From assembly GCF_030363035.1 (NCBI RefSeq), contig NZ_JAUCMN010000002.1, forward strand, positions 124,001 to 188,000: a stretch of DNA of 64,000 bases. Reading direction: 5' to 3'. Below, piece after piece: positions 26,668 to 35,153 of this stretch; positions within the stretch are counted from its first letter, which is position 1; every line of letters begins with the position of its first letter. The notes under the pieces were generated by a model. That model was given only the letters and a program-made list of their open reading frames with translations, searched no databases and was not told the origin of the DNA. The stretch is from Curtobacterium caseinilyticum (lineage in GTDB: Bacteria > Actinomycetota > Actinomycetes > Actinomycetales > Microbacteriaceae). The position numbers and the translations under genes are program-made.

Positions 26668-27756
26668 CTATCGCGAAGCAGACTCTGTGCCGTCTGGCCC
26701 CGCCGACCTTTGGCCGAGCGCTGCTTCCGCAGCGAGAATTGCCTCCTCCGCCGTCTTAATTGCTTGCATGCCTATGTCACGGAAGTGCTCGACGCCTGCG
26801 AGTAGGAAGGCCCCGGACACGTCAACACGCTGCCCGGTCACGACGCGCGAGGGCACAGTCGCGTCGAGGACGTGCAGCAGCAGGAGGGATGCAACCTCCG
26901 CGGGTAGACCAAGCCCAAGATTTGTCATGCCCGCCGAGAAGACGACTTCCTCGCCATCACGCACAATCGCGCTGTGCCATCCGTCCGAATCCGCATGTAC
27001 TGGATGGCTCGCCATTGAGTAGTAGAACTCGAAGCGTGGAGACACGAGCTTCATCAGCGCGCTTATCGTGATGCGCGTCTTCGGCTTGAAGAGCGGTGCA
27101 GCCCAACCGTTCGGCTGTACGAAATCCTTCCCGTACTGCTCCGCCAGCTCATGCCGACGCGCGTCCAAGCCCACCAGCATTTCCTCATCAAGAATGTCGG
27201 TAGCTTCGCGCATCCCCGACGCAACGAGCGAGCGCGCGAATCTTGGCACCATCGCCTCGCGGTGGGTTACGAAGCGATCGACAAGCTCCGGGTGCTTGCG
27301 ACCGGGGCCGCCGTACACGGCGATCACGGTGATGGTCACAGCGATCTCATGGAGCGTCCGAACGCGCGCCGTGGCGCCATCCGGGTAGCCGCCCTTGAGT
27401 AGCCACAGCACCTCCCCGAAGGTTTTCAACGCCCGAGCGCATAATCCTTTGATCACTGCGTAGTACTGCTCTTGTTGACCGTCACCAGCGTCTGCATGCA
27501 GGCCGTCCATCGCCGAAGACGCCCAATCAGCGGCATCCATCGCCTCGTCGAGCATCCGCTCCAAGAATCGGAATCCGTCCGCGTACCTGCTGCCGAGTCG
27601 GTTCCGGAATGCGTCGGCCTGATCCACGCGGTCATCGGCGGAGGCCCACATCGCATCGAGCCTGACCAGGTACGCCCTCAGCTCATCCTGCTCGACCCGC
27701 TTCGCGCGGCCCCCGAAGCTCGCCACCGGGAGCTGCTCTTTCCTGCCGTCGGTCAC
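26668..27756 (-). CDS. DUF5677-family protein
   Basis: About 362 aa from GTG 27756 (MTDGRKEQLPVASFG). The core ALKTFGEVLWLLKGGYPDGATARVRTLHEIAVT and the later KPKTRITISALMKLVSPRFEFYYSMASHPVHADS match the helical DUF5677 family as I recall it. The reading frame stays open far upstream of 27756, but upstream codons overlap the terminator and the GH18 gene and make no sense, so the short start is preferred. The function of the family is unknown; members occur scattered in genomic islands. First gene of the minus-strand trio and the last gene before the right edge of the island. Confidence 0.65.
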   Translation of the reverse strand: MTDGRKEQLPVASFGGRAKRVEQDELRAYLVRLDAMWASADDRVDQADAFRNRLGSRYADGFRFLERMLDEAMDAADWASSAMDGLHADAGDGQQEQYYAVIKGLCARALKTFGEVLWLLKGGYPDGATARVRTLHEIAVTITVIAVYGGPGRKHPELVDRFVTHREAMVPRFARSLVASGMREATDILDEEMLVGLDARRHELAEQYGKDFVQPNGWAAPLFKPKTRITISALMKLVSPRFEFYYSMASHPVHADSDGWHSAIVRDGEEVVFSAGMTNLGLGLPAEVASLLLLHVLDATVPSRVVTGQRVDVSGAFLLAGVEHFRDIGMQAIKTAEEAILAAEAALGQRSAGPDGTESASR

Positions 27757-27934
27757 CCCCCGATTCTGCAGGACGCCCGGCCATTCGACGATGCCTGGCT
27801 GTTGGCTGCTCGTCGGTTCGGATGGCCACGCTGTGCCAGAAGGGCAAGCAAGGCTGTGCCAGGGACTTCCAAGCAGAGCGGGAAAGTCCCGCAGACACAG
27901 CGATCGAAGGCACTCATTAACTACCCGCACTGAC

Positions 27935-27963
27935 CGAGACCCCCGCCGAGTGCGGGGGTCTCG
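27935..27963. terminator. Strong hairpin at the right island edge
   Basis: CGAGACCCCCGC (27935-27946) pairs over 12 bp with GCGGGGGTCTCG (27952-27963); the loop is CGAGT. It sits 37 nt before the GH18 gene and faces away from the DUF5677 gene. It probably belongs to the original chromosome and ended the tRNA-Ser transcript or a lost gene. Confidence 0.65.
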
Positions 27964-27999
27964 TCGTCGGAGCCTCCGGCGGTCGACTACCGTTGGCGC

Positions 28000-29004
28000 G
28001 TGCTGCGTCGGTCTGTCCTCGTCACCGCCCTCGTCCTGGCCGGCACGGTGCTCGCGGGCTGTGCTGCGACGACCGACGACCGCCCGGTGGTCGAGGCGTA
28101 CACCGAGACCGGCGACGACGCTGCCACCCGGGTCCGCGCCGCGACCGAGCACGCCGCGACGATCGGCATCGACGGGGTCACCCTGACCGAGGACGGCACC
28201 GGGCTGGACGCCCTGCCCGACGGGATCGACTCCCTCGTCCGGACGGCGACCCGCGGCGGAGCGGTACCGGAGCTGCTCGTCAGCAACTACTCCGAGTCGC
28301 TCGGTGACTTCTCGCCCGCGATCGGCACGGCGCTGCTCGGCGACGCAGCCACCCGCACGGAGATCGCCCACGAGCTCGCCGCCCTCGCCGCGGCGCACCA
28401 CCTGGACGGCGTGCAGATCGACCTCGAGTCCCTGCGCGGACGGGACCGTGCCGGACTCGTCGCCTTCGCCGCCGCCCTCGAGACGGCCGTGCACGACGAG
28501 CTCGGGGACGACGCACCCGTGTCCATGGCGGTGATGGCGTCCACGTCGGCCTCGGGCTTCCGGGACACCGGTTACGACCTGCGTGCTCTCGGCGAGCACG
28601 TCGACCGCTTCGTGCTCATGACCTACGACGAGCACGGCCCGTGGAGCGAGCCGGGCACGATCGGCGCCCTGCCGTGGGCGCAGCGTGTCGTCGAGGCCGC
28701 GGAGCACGAGGGGGTGTCGGCCGACCGGATCGACCTCGGCATCGCGGGCTACGGGTACGTGTGGGGCGGTGACGAGCGTTCCGCCGACGTGGGTCAGGTG
28801 TCACCCGCCCGTGCTCGCGACCTCGCCGGCGCCGCCGCGCGCTGGTCCGACCACTCGGGGGAGTGGTCCGCGGTCCTCGACGACGGTCGCCAGCTGCACT
28901 GGTCGGACGCCCGGTCCTACCGCGCGCGGGTGGCGCTGGCGCGCACGCTCGGGCTCCACGGCGTCGCCTACTGGTCCCTCGGCACGCAGGCCCTGCCCGC
29001 CTGA
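28000..29004 (+). CDS. Glycoside hydrolase family 18-like lipoprotein
   Basis: 334 aa. Lipoprotein signal MLRRSVLVTALVLAGTVLAGC with lipobox LAGC, so probably anchored outside the membrane. The body is a TIM barrel of the GH18 (chitinase/YaaH) type: the catalytic strand reads LDGVQIDLESL (the D-x-x-D-x-E pattern), followed by DRFVLMTYDEHGPWSEPG (Met-x-Tyr-Asp) and HGVAYWSLGTQ at the last strand. The catalytic Glu is present, so hydrolysis of GlcNAc-containing glycans (chitin or spore/cell-wall material) is likely. Start is GTG 28000. It is monocistronic, convergent with the LacI gene, and marks the return to typical chromosomal composition. Confidence 0.82.
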   Translation: MLRRSVLVTALVLAGTVLAGCAATTDDRPVVEAYTETGDDAATRVRAATEHAATIGIDGVTLTEDGTGLDALPDGIDSLVRTATRGGAVPELLVSNYSESLGDFSPAIGTALLGDAATRTEIAHELAALAAAHHLDGVQIDLESLRGRDRAGLVAFAAALETAVHDELGDDAPVSMAVMASTSASGFRDTGYDLRALGEHVDRFVLMTYDEHGPWSEPGTIGALPWAQRVVEAAEHEGVSADRIDLGIAGYGYVWGGDERSADVGQVSPARARDLAGAAARWSDHSGEWSAVLDDGRQLHWSDARSYRARVALARTLGLHGVAYWSLGTQALPA

Positions 29005-29019
29005 CGAGACCGCCCAGCC

Positions 29020-29120
29020 GCGCCGACGCCCAGACCAGACCCGGGCTCGCGCCGATGCGCAGGCCCGAGTTCGCGCCGTCGAGCAGGCCGGACTCCGCGC
29101 CGACGCACAGGGTCGAGGCC
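29020..29120. repeat. 24-nt imperfect tandem repeats between convergent genes
   Basis: Units begin GCGCCGA(C/T)GC and start at 29020, 29049, 29073 and 29097; three are 24 nt and the first is 29 nt. They lie between the GH18 and LacI stop codons. They are not a CRISPR: there are no spacers. Confidence 0.6.
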
Positions 29121-29188
29121 GCGTCGACCTGCACGCGGGCCACGCGCGGGCCGGGCCCGGCCTGGCTGCCCGGGTCCGGCGCGCCGTG

Positions 29189-30190
29189 TCAGCCGCGCGG
29201 CGGCGCCGTCGTCGACCGCACGACGAGGGACGGGGCCACGAGGGTCCGCATCGGGGAGGTCCCGCTGGCCGGAACGCCGAGCAACGCGACGAGCCGCTCG
29301 GCCGCGAGCCGCCCGACCTCGTCGTTGTGCGGGTCCACCGTCGTCAGGCGGAGCAGTGGCGAGGACGCGAGCGGTGTCTCGTCGTTCCCGACCACGGACA
29401 CGTCCTCGGGCACGCGGAGACCGGCGTCGCGCACCGCGGCGATCGCACCCATCGCCATGACGTCGTTCGCGGCGAACACCGCCGTCGTCTCGGGGTGCTC
29501 GGCCAGTGCGCGGCGGGTGCCCTCGTACCCGGTCGACTCGGCGGTCGGACCGCCGCCGTAGACGAGCGGCGCGGATCCCGACGCGACCATCCGCTCGACG
29601 GCGGCTGCGCGCCGGGCGGCAGCCGGGCCTCCCGAGCCGGTGACGTGGACGATGTGCCGGTGACCCAGCGCGAGGAGGTGGTCGGTCGCCAGGCGGCCGC
29701 CTGCGGCCTCGTCGGAGGCGACGACGTCGAGGCCCGCGGGCACGGTGACCCGCTCACCGGCGACGACCACGGGGGTGTCCGGCGGGACCACGGAGTCGGC
29801 GACGCCCTCGGCGGCGAGGAGGACGCCGTCGACGCGCAGGGCGAGCAGGTCGTCGAGCGGAGAGGTACCGAGGTGTGCGTTCGCCTGCGTGTCCGCCAGG
29901 GTGAGCCGCAGCCCGTGCGGTGCCAGCGCCGCCCGGACGCCGTCGAGCATCGGCACGAACCACGGGTTGCGGAAGTCGTCGACGACGATGCCGACCGTGC
30001 GGGTCCGGGTGCCGGCGAGGATCGCGGCGGCGCGGTTCGGCCGGTAGCCGAGTTCCTCGGCGGCAGCGAGCACGGCGGCACGGCGCGCGGCCGAGACGCC
30101 CGGGTCGTCGCGCATCACCATCGAGACGAGCGACTTCGACACCCCGGCCCGGGCGGCGACGTCGATGATCGTCGGCGGACGGTGCGGCAC
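29189..30190 (-). CDS. LacI-family transcriptional regulator
   Basis: 333 aa. N-terminal LacI HTH: TIIDVAARAGVSKSLVSMVMRDDPGVSAARRAAVL, then the hinge helix ELGYRPNRAAAILAG. The periplasmic-binding-protein-like core has the usual landmarks (VGIVVDDFRNPWFVPMLDGV, RVDGVLLA, GHRHIVHVTG, AVFAANDVMAMGAIAAVRDAGLRVPEDVSVVGNDE). GTG 30190 is chosen because GGAG lies at the right distance and the protein then begins PHRPPTIIDVA as in family members. Divergent from the dehydrogenase/isomerase operon, whose promoter carries a perfect 20-bp palindrome (30254-30273), the probable operator. Confidence 0.9.
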   Translation of the reverse strand: MPHRPPTIIDVAARAGVSKSLVSMVMRDDPGVSAARRAAVLAAAEELGYRPNRAAAILAGTRTRTVGIVVDDFRNPWFVPMLDGVRAALAPHGLRLTLADTQANAHLGTSPLDDLLALRVDGVLLAAEGVADSVVPPDTPVVVAGERVTVPAGLDVVASDEAAGGRLATDHLLALGHRHIVHVTGSGGPAAARRAAAVERMVASGSAPLVYGGGPTAESTGYEGTRRALAEHPETTAVFAANDVMAMGAIAAVRDAGLRVPEDVSVVGNDETPLASSPLLRLTTVDPHNDEVGRLAAERLVALLGVPASGTSPMRTLVAPSLVVRSTTAPPRG

Positions 30191-30215
30191 GGAGGCTCCG
30201 ATCGTACGGCAGGGC

Positions 30216-30246
30216 TTGACAGGACATGGTCGCCTGCGGCTACAGT
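30216..30246 (+). promoter_or_regulatory. Promoter of the dehydrogenase-isomerase operon
   Basis: TTGACA (30216-30221) and TACAGT (30241-30246), with a 19-nt spacer. The LacI-type operator begins 8 nt downstream, so a bound repressor would block the start of transcription. Confidence 0.55.
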
Positions 30247-30253
30247 CTAGTGC

Positions 30254-30273
30254 GCTCTGGAACGTTCCAGAGC
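30254..30273. promoter_or_regulatory. LacI-family operator
   Basis: Perfect 20-bp palindrome GCTCTGGAACGTTCCAGAGC with the central CG typical of LacI-family sites. It lies between the -10 region and the dehydrogenase start and faces the divergent lacI-type gene. Confidence 0.8.
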
Positions 30274-30307
30274 AAACACCAACACCACGTCTCGAAGGAG
30301 AGCACGC

Positions 30308-31627
30308 ATGGTCGACAGCATCGGTGTCGCCGTCATCGGCGCCGGCATGGCCGGGAAGGCGCACGCAGCAGCGTGGCGCAACGCTCCGTCCCTCTTCGCC
30401 CCGACACTGCCGCCCGTGCGGCTCGTCTCGGTGTGCGACGCGTACGAGCCCGTCGCCGAGGAGTCCGCGCGACGCTTCGGCTACGAGCTGCACGACACCG
30501 ACTGGCGGGCCGTCGCCGCAGCGGACGACGTCGACGTCGTGAGCGTCGTCGTCGCGAACCACCTGCACCGCGAGGTGGTCGCGGGACTGCTCGACGCGGG
30601 CAAGCACGTGCTCTGCGAGAAGCCCCTGTCCGACACCCTCGACGACGCCCGGGCGATGGCCGACGCGGCCGGTCGAGCGGCTGCCCGTGGGCTCGTCGCC
30701 CGCGTAGGGTTCACCTACCGTCGGGCCCCCGGACTCGCGGCGATCGAGCAGCTCGTCGGCGACGGCACCCTCGGCCGCGTCCTGCACGTCTCGGGTCGGT
30801 ACTGGACGGACTACGGCGCCTCGCCCGACGTCCCGACCTCGTGGCGCTTCACGGGTGCTCCGGGCACCGGTGCGCTCGCCGACGTCGGCTCGCACCTGAC
30901 GTACGTCGCGGAGTTCCTCGCCGGTCCGGTCCGGAGCGTCAGCGGCGGGACCTTCACGACGGCGATCACCGAGCGTCCCGTCGCCGCGGGCTTCGCGCTC
31001 CGCGGCCAGGACGTCCCGCTGACCGGCGAGCGTGCGGCGGTCGGCAACGACGACTACGCCACGTTCTCGGCGCGGTTCGGCGACGGCTCCGTGGTCGGGT
31101 CGCTCGAGGTGTCCCGCGTCGCCGCCGGCCACCCGAACGGTCTCGTCGTCGAGGTCTTCTGCGAGCACGGTGCCGCGCGCTGGGACCAGGAGCGGCCGTC
31201 CGAGATCGGCCTCGCGCTGCAGTCCGACGGGCCGCGCACCGGCGGGTACCGGCAGGTCGTGCTCGGGCCGGACCACCCGTACGTCGCCGGCGGCATGGCG
31301 ATGGACGCCCCGGGCGTCGGGTGGGGCCAGAACCAGATGTTCGAGTACCAGGCGCGCGCCTTCCTCGACGAGGTCGCGGGCGTCGCCGACCCGCTGCCGC
31401 GCAACGCCACGTTCGACGACGGCGTGCACAACATGGAGGTCCTCGACGCCGTGGCGCGGTCCGCCGCGGCCGGCGGGGCGACCGTCACCGTCCCCGCCGC
31501 GAGCGGCGCGACCGCCACCGTCCCCGCCGCGAGCGGCGCGAAGAGCCGCCCCACGACCGGCGGCACGCCGAACACCCCGGCAACTCCTGCCACGACCACC
31601 CCCGACACCCAGGAGCAGCACGCATGA
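30308..31627 (+). CDS. Gfo/Idh/MocA-family dehydrogenase
   Basis: 439 aa. N-terminal Rossmann fold with IGVAVIGAGMAGKAHAAAW, the dinucleotide signature, then VSVVVANHLHREVV and the family's catalytic-lysine motif HVLCEKPLSDT. The C-terminal half is the alpha/beta substrate domain (GFTYRRAPGLAAIEQL, FTGAPGTGALADVGSHLTYVAEFLAG with the conserved DxGxH). It should oxidise a sugar, inositol or similar polyol with NAD(P). A 60-residue Ala/Thr/Pro tail after about residue 385 contains a 10-aa tandem duplication (31478-31537) and is probably disordered. Shine-Dalgarno AAGGAG precedes ATG 30308; its stop overlaps the next ATG (ATGA). Confidence 0.88.
   Translation: MVDSIGVAVIGAGMAGKAHAAAWRNAPSLFAPTLPPVRLVSVCDAYEPVAEESARRFGYELHDTDWRAVAAADDVDVVSVVVANHLHREVVAGLLDAGKHVLCEKPLSDTLDDARAMADAAGRAAARGLVARVGFTYRRAPGLAAIEQLVGDGTLGRVLHVSGRYWTDYGASPDVPTSWRFTGAPGTGALADVGSHLTYVAEFLAGPVRSVSGGTFTTAITERPVAAGFALRGQDVPLTGERAAVGNDDYATFSARFGDGSVVGSLEVSRVAAGHPNGLVVEVFCEHGAARWDQERPSEIGLALQSDGPRTGGYRQVVLGPDHPYVAGGMAMDAPGVGWGQNQMFEYQARAFLDEVAGVADPLPRNATFDDGVHNMEVLDAVARSAAAGGATVTVPAASGATATVPAASGAKSRPTTGGTPNTPATPATTTPDTQEQHA
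31478..31537. repeat. 30-bp in-frame tandem duplication in the dehydrogenase tail
   Basis: Two adjacent 30-nt units (31478-31507, 31508-31537) differ at one position (GTC/GCC) and encode ATVTVPAASG and ATATVPAASG. Confidence 0.8.
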
Positions 31628-32658
31628 AGCTCGGTCTCTACAACGCGGTCTTCCACGACCGGCCCCTCGCCGACGCGCTCTCCGCGATCGCCGCGAACGG
31701 CCTGACCGGCATCGAGTTGAACACCGGCGGGTTCCTGCCCCCGGTGCACGTGCCCGACATCGACGCGATCCTCGAGGACGACGACGCCCGCGACGCCTTC
31801 CTCGCGCAGTTCGACGGCACGGGGGTGGCGATCGCCGGGCTCAACTGCAACGGCAACCCGCTCCACCCCGACCCCGCCATCGGTCCCGCGCACGCCGAGG
31901 ACGTCCGGCGCAGCATCCGACTCGCGGCCCGTCTGGGACAGACGCGCGTGGTCACGATGTCCGGCCTGCCCGCGGGGGAGCCCGGCGGCACGCGGCCGAA
32001 CTGGATCGTCAACGCGTGGAACTCGGCGGCGCTCGACGTGCTCGAGCACCAGTGGAGCGTGGCCGTGCCGTTCTGGCAGGAGGTCGACGCCCTGGCGCGG
32101 GAGCACGGCGTGCACGTCGCGCTCGAGCTGCACCCGCAGAACCTCGTGTTCAACGTCGCCACGATCCGCGAGCTCGTCGAGCGCGGTGGACTGACGAACG
32201 TCGGCGTGGAGCTCGACGCATCGCACCTGTTCTGGCAGCAGATGGACCCGGTCGCCGTGGTCCGGGAGCTCGGTCCGCTGGTCCTCCACGCAGCGGCGAA
32301 GGACGTCCGGGTGAACCCCGCGGTCGCGCTGAACGGCGTGCTCGACAACTCCTTCCGACGGCTGTCCCCCGAGGAGCCGCGGACGAACCTCGGCGGCGAC
32401 GAGTGGGCGAACGCATGGCCGTCGCCCTCGTCGTGGGACTTCGTCGCCCTCGGCAAGGGGCACCCGACGGAGTACTGGACGGCGTTCCTGCGGGCGCTCC
32501 ACGAGGTGGACCCCGACATGCTCGTCAACATCGAGCACGAGGACACCGAGCTGGGGCGCGAGGAGGGGGTCGCGGTCGCTGCGGAGGTCCTCCTCGCCGC
32601 CGAGGCGGCGCGCGTCGCGGGTGACGCGCCGGGTGGCACGGAGCGACCCGCGTCCTGA
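31624..32658 (+). CDS. Sugar phosphate isomerase/epimerase (xylose-isomerase-like TIM barrel)
   Basis: 344 aa. Starts MKLGLYNAVFHDRPLADALSAIAANGLTGIELNTGG, the first strand and helix of the IolE/xylose-isomerase-like barrel. Metal-site candidates are E in VALELHPQN, D and H in VGVELDASHLFWQ, H in LVLHAAAKDVR and E in VNIEHEDTE. This fold epimerises or isomerises sugars, ketoses and inosose. It is translationally coupled to the dehydrogenase (4-nt overlap), so the pair probably oxidises and isomerises one polyol or sugar under LacI control. The C-terminal 25 residues are Ala-rich. A second such pair lies at 48253-50345. Confidence 0.87.
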   Translation: MKLGLYNAVFHDRPLADALSAIAANGLTGIELNTGGFLPPVHVPDIDAILEDDDARDAFLAQFDGTGVAIAGLNCNGNPLHPDPAIGPAHAEDVRRSIRLAARLGQTRVVTMSGLPAGEPGGTRPNWIVNAWNSAALDVLEHQWSVAVPFWQEVDALAREHGVHVALELHPQNLVFNVATIRELVERGGLTNVGVELDASHLFWQQMDPVAVVRELGPLVLHAAAKDVRVNPAVALNGVLDNSFRRLSPEEPRTNLGGDEWANAWPSPSSWDFVALGKGHPTEYWTAFLRALHEVDPDMLVNIEHEDTELGREEGVAVAAEVLLAAEAARVAGDAPGGTERPAS

Positions 32659-32670
32659 GGTGACCGAGAC

Positions 32671-32714
32671 CGGACGGGAGGCACGGTGCGGGCCCGCACC
32701 GCGCCTCCCGTCCG
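32671..32714. repeat. Dispersed 44-nt palindrome, copy B
   Basis: Arms of 22 nt (32671-32692, 32693-32714) with one mismatch. Left arm begins CGGACGGGAGGCACGGTGC. It lies 13 nt after the isomerase stop, where it would work as the operon terminator. Confidence 0.88.
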
Positions 32715-32829
32715 GCCGGTGGTCACGTGGGCACCCGTGCCTCCCGGATGACCGGTGACACATCCTCCGGTGCCTGTCACCGCGCCGTTGTAGCATGCAC
32801 GACACCTGTCCCGAGACGAGGAGGCCTGC

Positions 32830-33821
<992 letters not shown>

Positions 33822-33822
<1 letters not shown>

Positions 33823-35153
33823 TGGCCGACGATCCGGGCCCCTCGACACTCGCGCTGCGCGCCGGCGCGGTGCGGTCCTGGGCGACCCGGTACGGACGAC
33901 GGGGCGCGGCGCTCCTGCGTCGGACCCCCTTCCCACGGCCGACGGCCCGCGGCTGGACGGTCCTCGGGTCCGGGGTCGCGCTGGTGGGCGGTGGACTCGT
34001 CGCCACGACGAGCATCGCCGTCTCCGCGGGGCTGCTGCTGCTCGTCCTGCTCGTGCTCGGCGTCGTGATGGCGTTCGTGGTCGCAGCGCCGCTCCGCGCC
34101 ACCCGGGCCAGCGCGCGTGCGGTCGTGCAGGTCGGTGAGGTCTACCGCGAGCGGATCACGCTGCGCGGCACCTCGCTCCCGATCGGGCCGCGGACCACGC
34201 TGCTCGTGCGCGAACAGCTCGAGGACGCCTTCGCCAGCGTGACGGACGCCGAGACGTACGCGCTCGTCGGACCCCACGAGCCGCCGGCGGTGCTCGACGT
34301 CGAGGCCCTGGCGATGCACCGTGGACGGACCCTCGTCGGCCCGGTGACGATCCGCGTCGAGGACCCCTTCGGCCTGCTGCGCATCGACCGCCCGGTCGTC
34401 CCCGCGGAGGAGGTCGTGGTCGTCCCGACGTCGACCACCCTCGGCGCGATCGACACCGGGGCACTGGCCGGCGCGGTGTCCGCCGACGAGGGGCGGGTCG
34501 GTCAGGGCGGCTCCGCGGACGACAGCGAACTCCGTCCCTACCGTCAGGGCGACCCGATCCGCCGCGTGCACTGGGGCCAGAGCGCCCGCCGCGGGGAACT
34601 CCACGTCCGGCAGACCACCCAGGCGCAGCCGCCGGAGGCCGTCATCGCGATCGACGTCCGGCGCGAGTCGTACCAGGCGCTCGGGCGCGACGACCTGGCC
34701 GAGCTGTCCGACCTGGGCGGCGACGCGGCGTTCGAGCACGCCGTCGTGGTGGCCGCGAGCGTCGCCCGCGCCCTGAGCGCGCGGACCTCGCGCGTCGTGC
34801 TCGTCAGCGACGACCGGCTCGACGGTCCCCGGCACGCCGGCGACGCGGGCAGCCTGACCGACGTGCTCGTCGGGCTGGCGGACGTCCGGGTGCGTTCCGA
34901 CGCCCGCCCGGTGACCGAGGTGCTGCCCGACGTCCGCGGCCGCGACGTGCACGGGATGACCGCGGTCGTCACTGGTCGGTGCACCGCGGAGCAGGCCGCC
35001 GGACTCGTCGCCGCGACGAGCGGGTCGAGCCGCGGGATCCTGGCCACCATCGTGCCGCCCGACCCGGTCGTCCGCGGGATCCTCGACCGCGCCGGTTGGC
35101 GGACCCTCGTCGTGCCGGTGCCCGGCGCGCAGCACCAGGGGAGCACCCGGTGA
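33822..35153 (+). CDS. DUF58-domain membrane protein
   Basis: 443 aa. Two adjacent transmembrane helices (ARGWTVLGSGVALVGGGLV, ISVSAGLLLLVLLVLGVVMAFVV region, residues about 42-90) are followed by a soluble domain. The DUF58 signature is RPYRQGDPIRRVHWGQSARRGELHVRQ (about 243-270), which precedes a degenerate vWA-like region (AVIAIDVRRESY). It is the usual partner of MoxR ATPases and is thought to be acted on by them; the biochemical role is unknown. ATG 33822 overlaps the MoxR stop; the stop overlaps the transglutaminase GTG (GTGA). Confidence 0.9.

Larger units (their letters stand above)
6017..27934. mobile_element. Probable genomic/defence island 3' of tRNA-Ser
   Basis: The stretch from the tRNA-Ser 3' end to the terminator before the GH18 lipoprotein gene differs from its flanks. 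It is less GC-rich, clearly AT-richer at 22.1-24.3 kb. It is full of restriction, nuclease, recombinase and unrecognised genes, and it contains a pseudogene and several gene-poor gaps. I could not find a second copy of the tRNA 3' end near 27.8-27.96 kb, so integration as one unit is not shown. It may be a hotspot filled in several steps. Confidence 0.5.

Noticed and set aside
27757..27960. Right-hand copy of the tRNA-Ser 3' end (attR)
   Set aside because: Searched by eye for GGGTTCAAATCCC or CGTCTCCG; no convincing match.
29020..29120. Repeats as a CRISPR array
   Set aside because: Units are contiguous with no spacers, and no cas genes are in the window.
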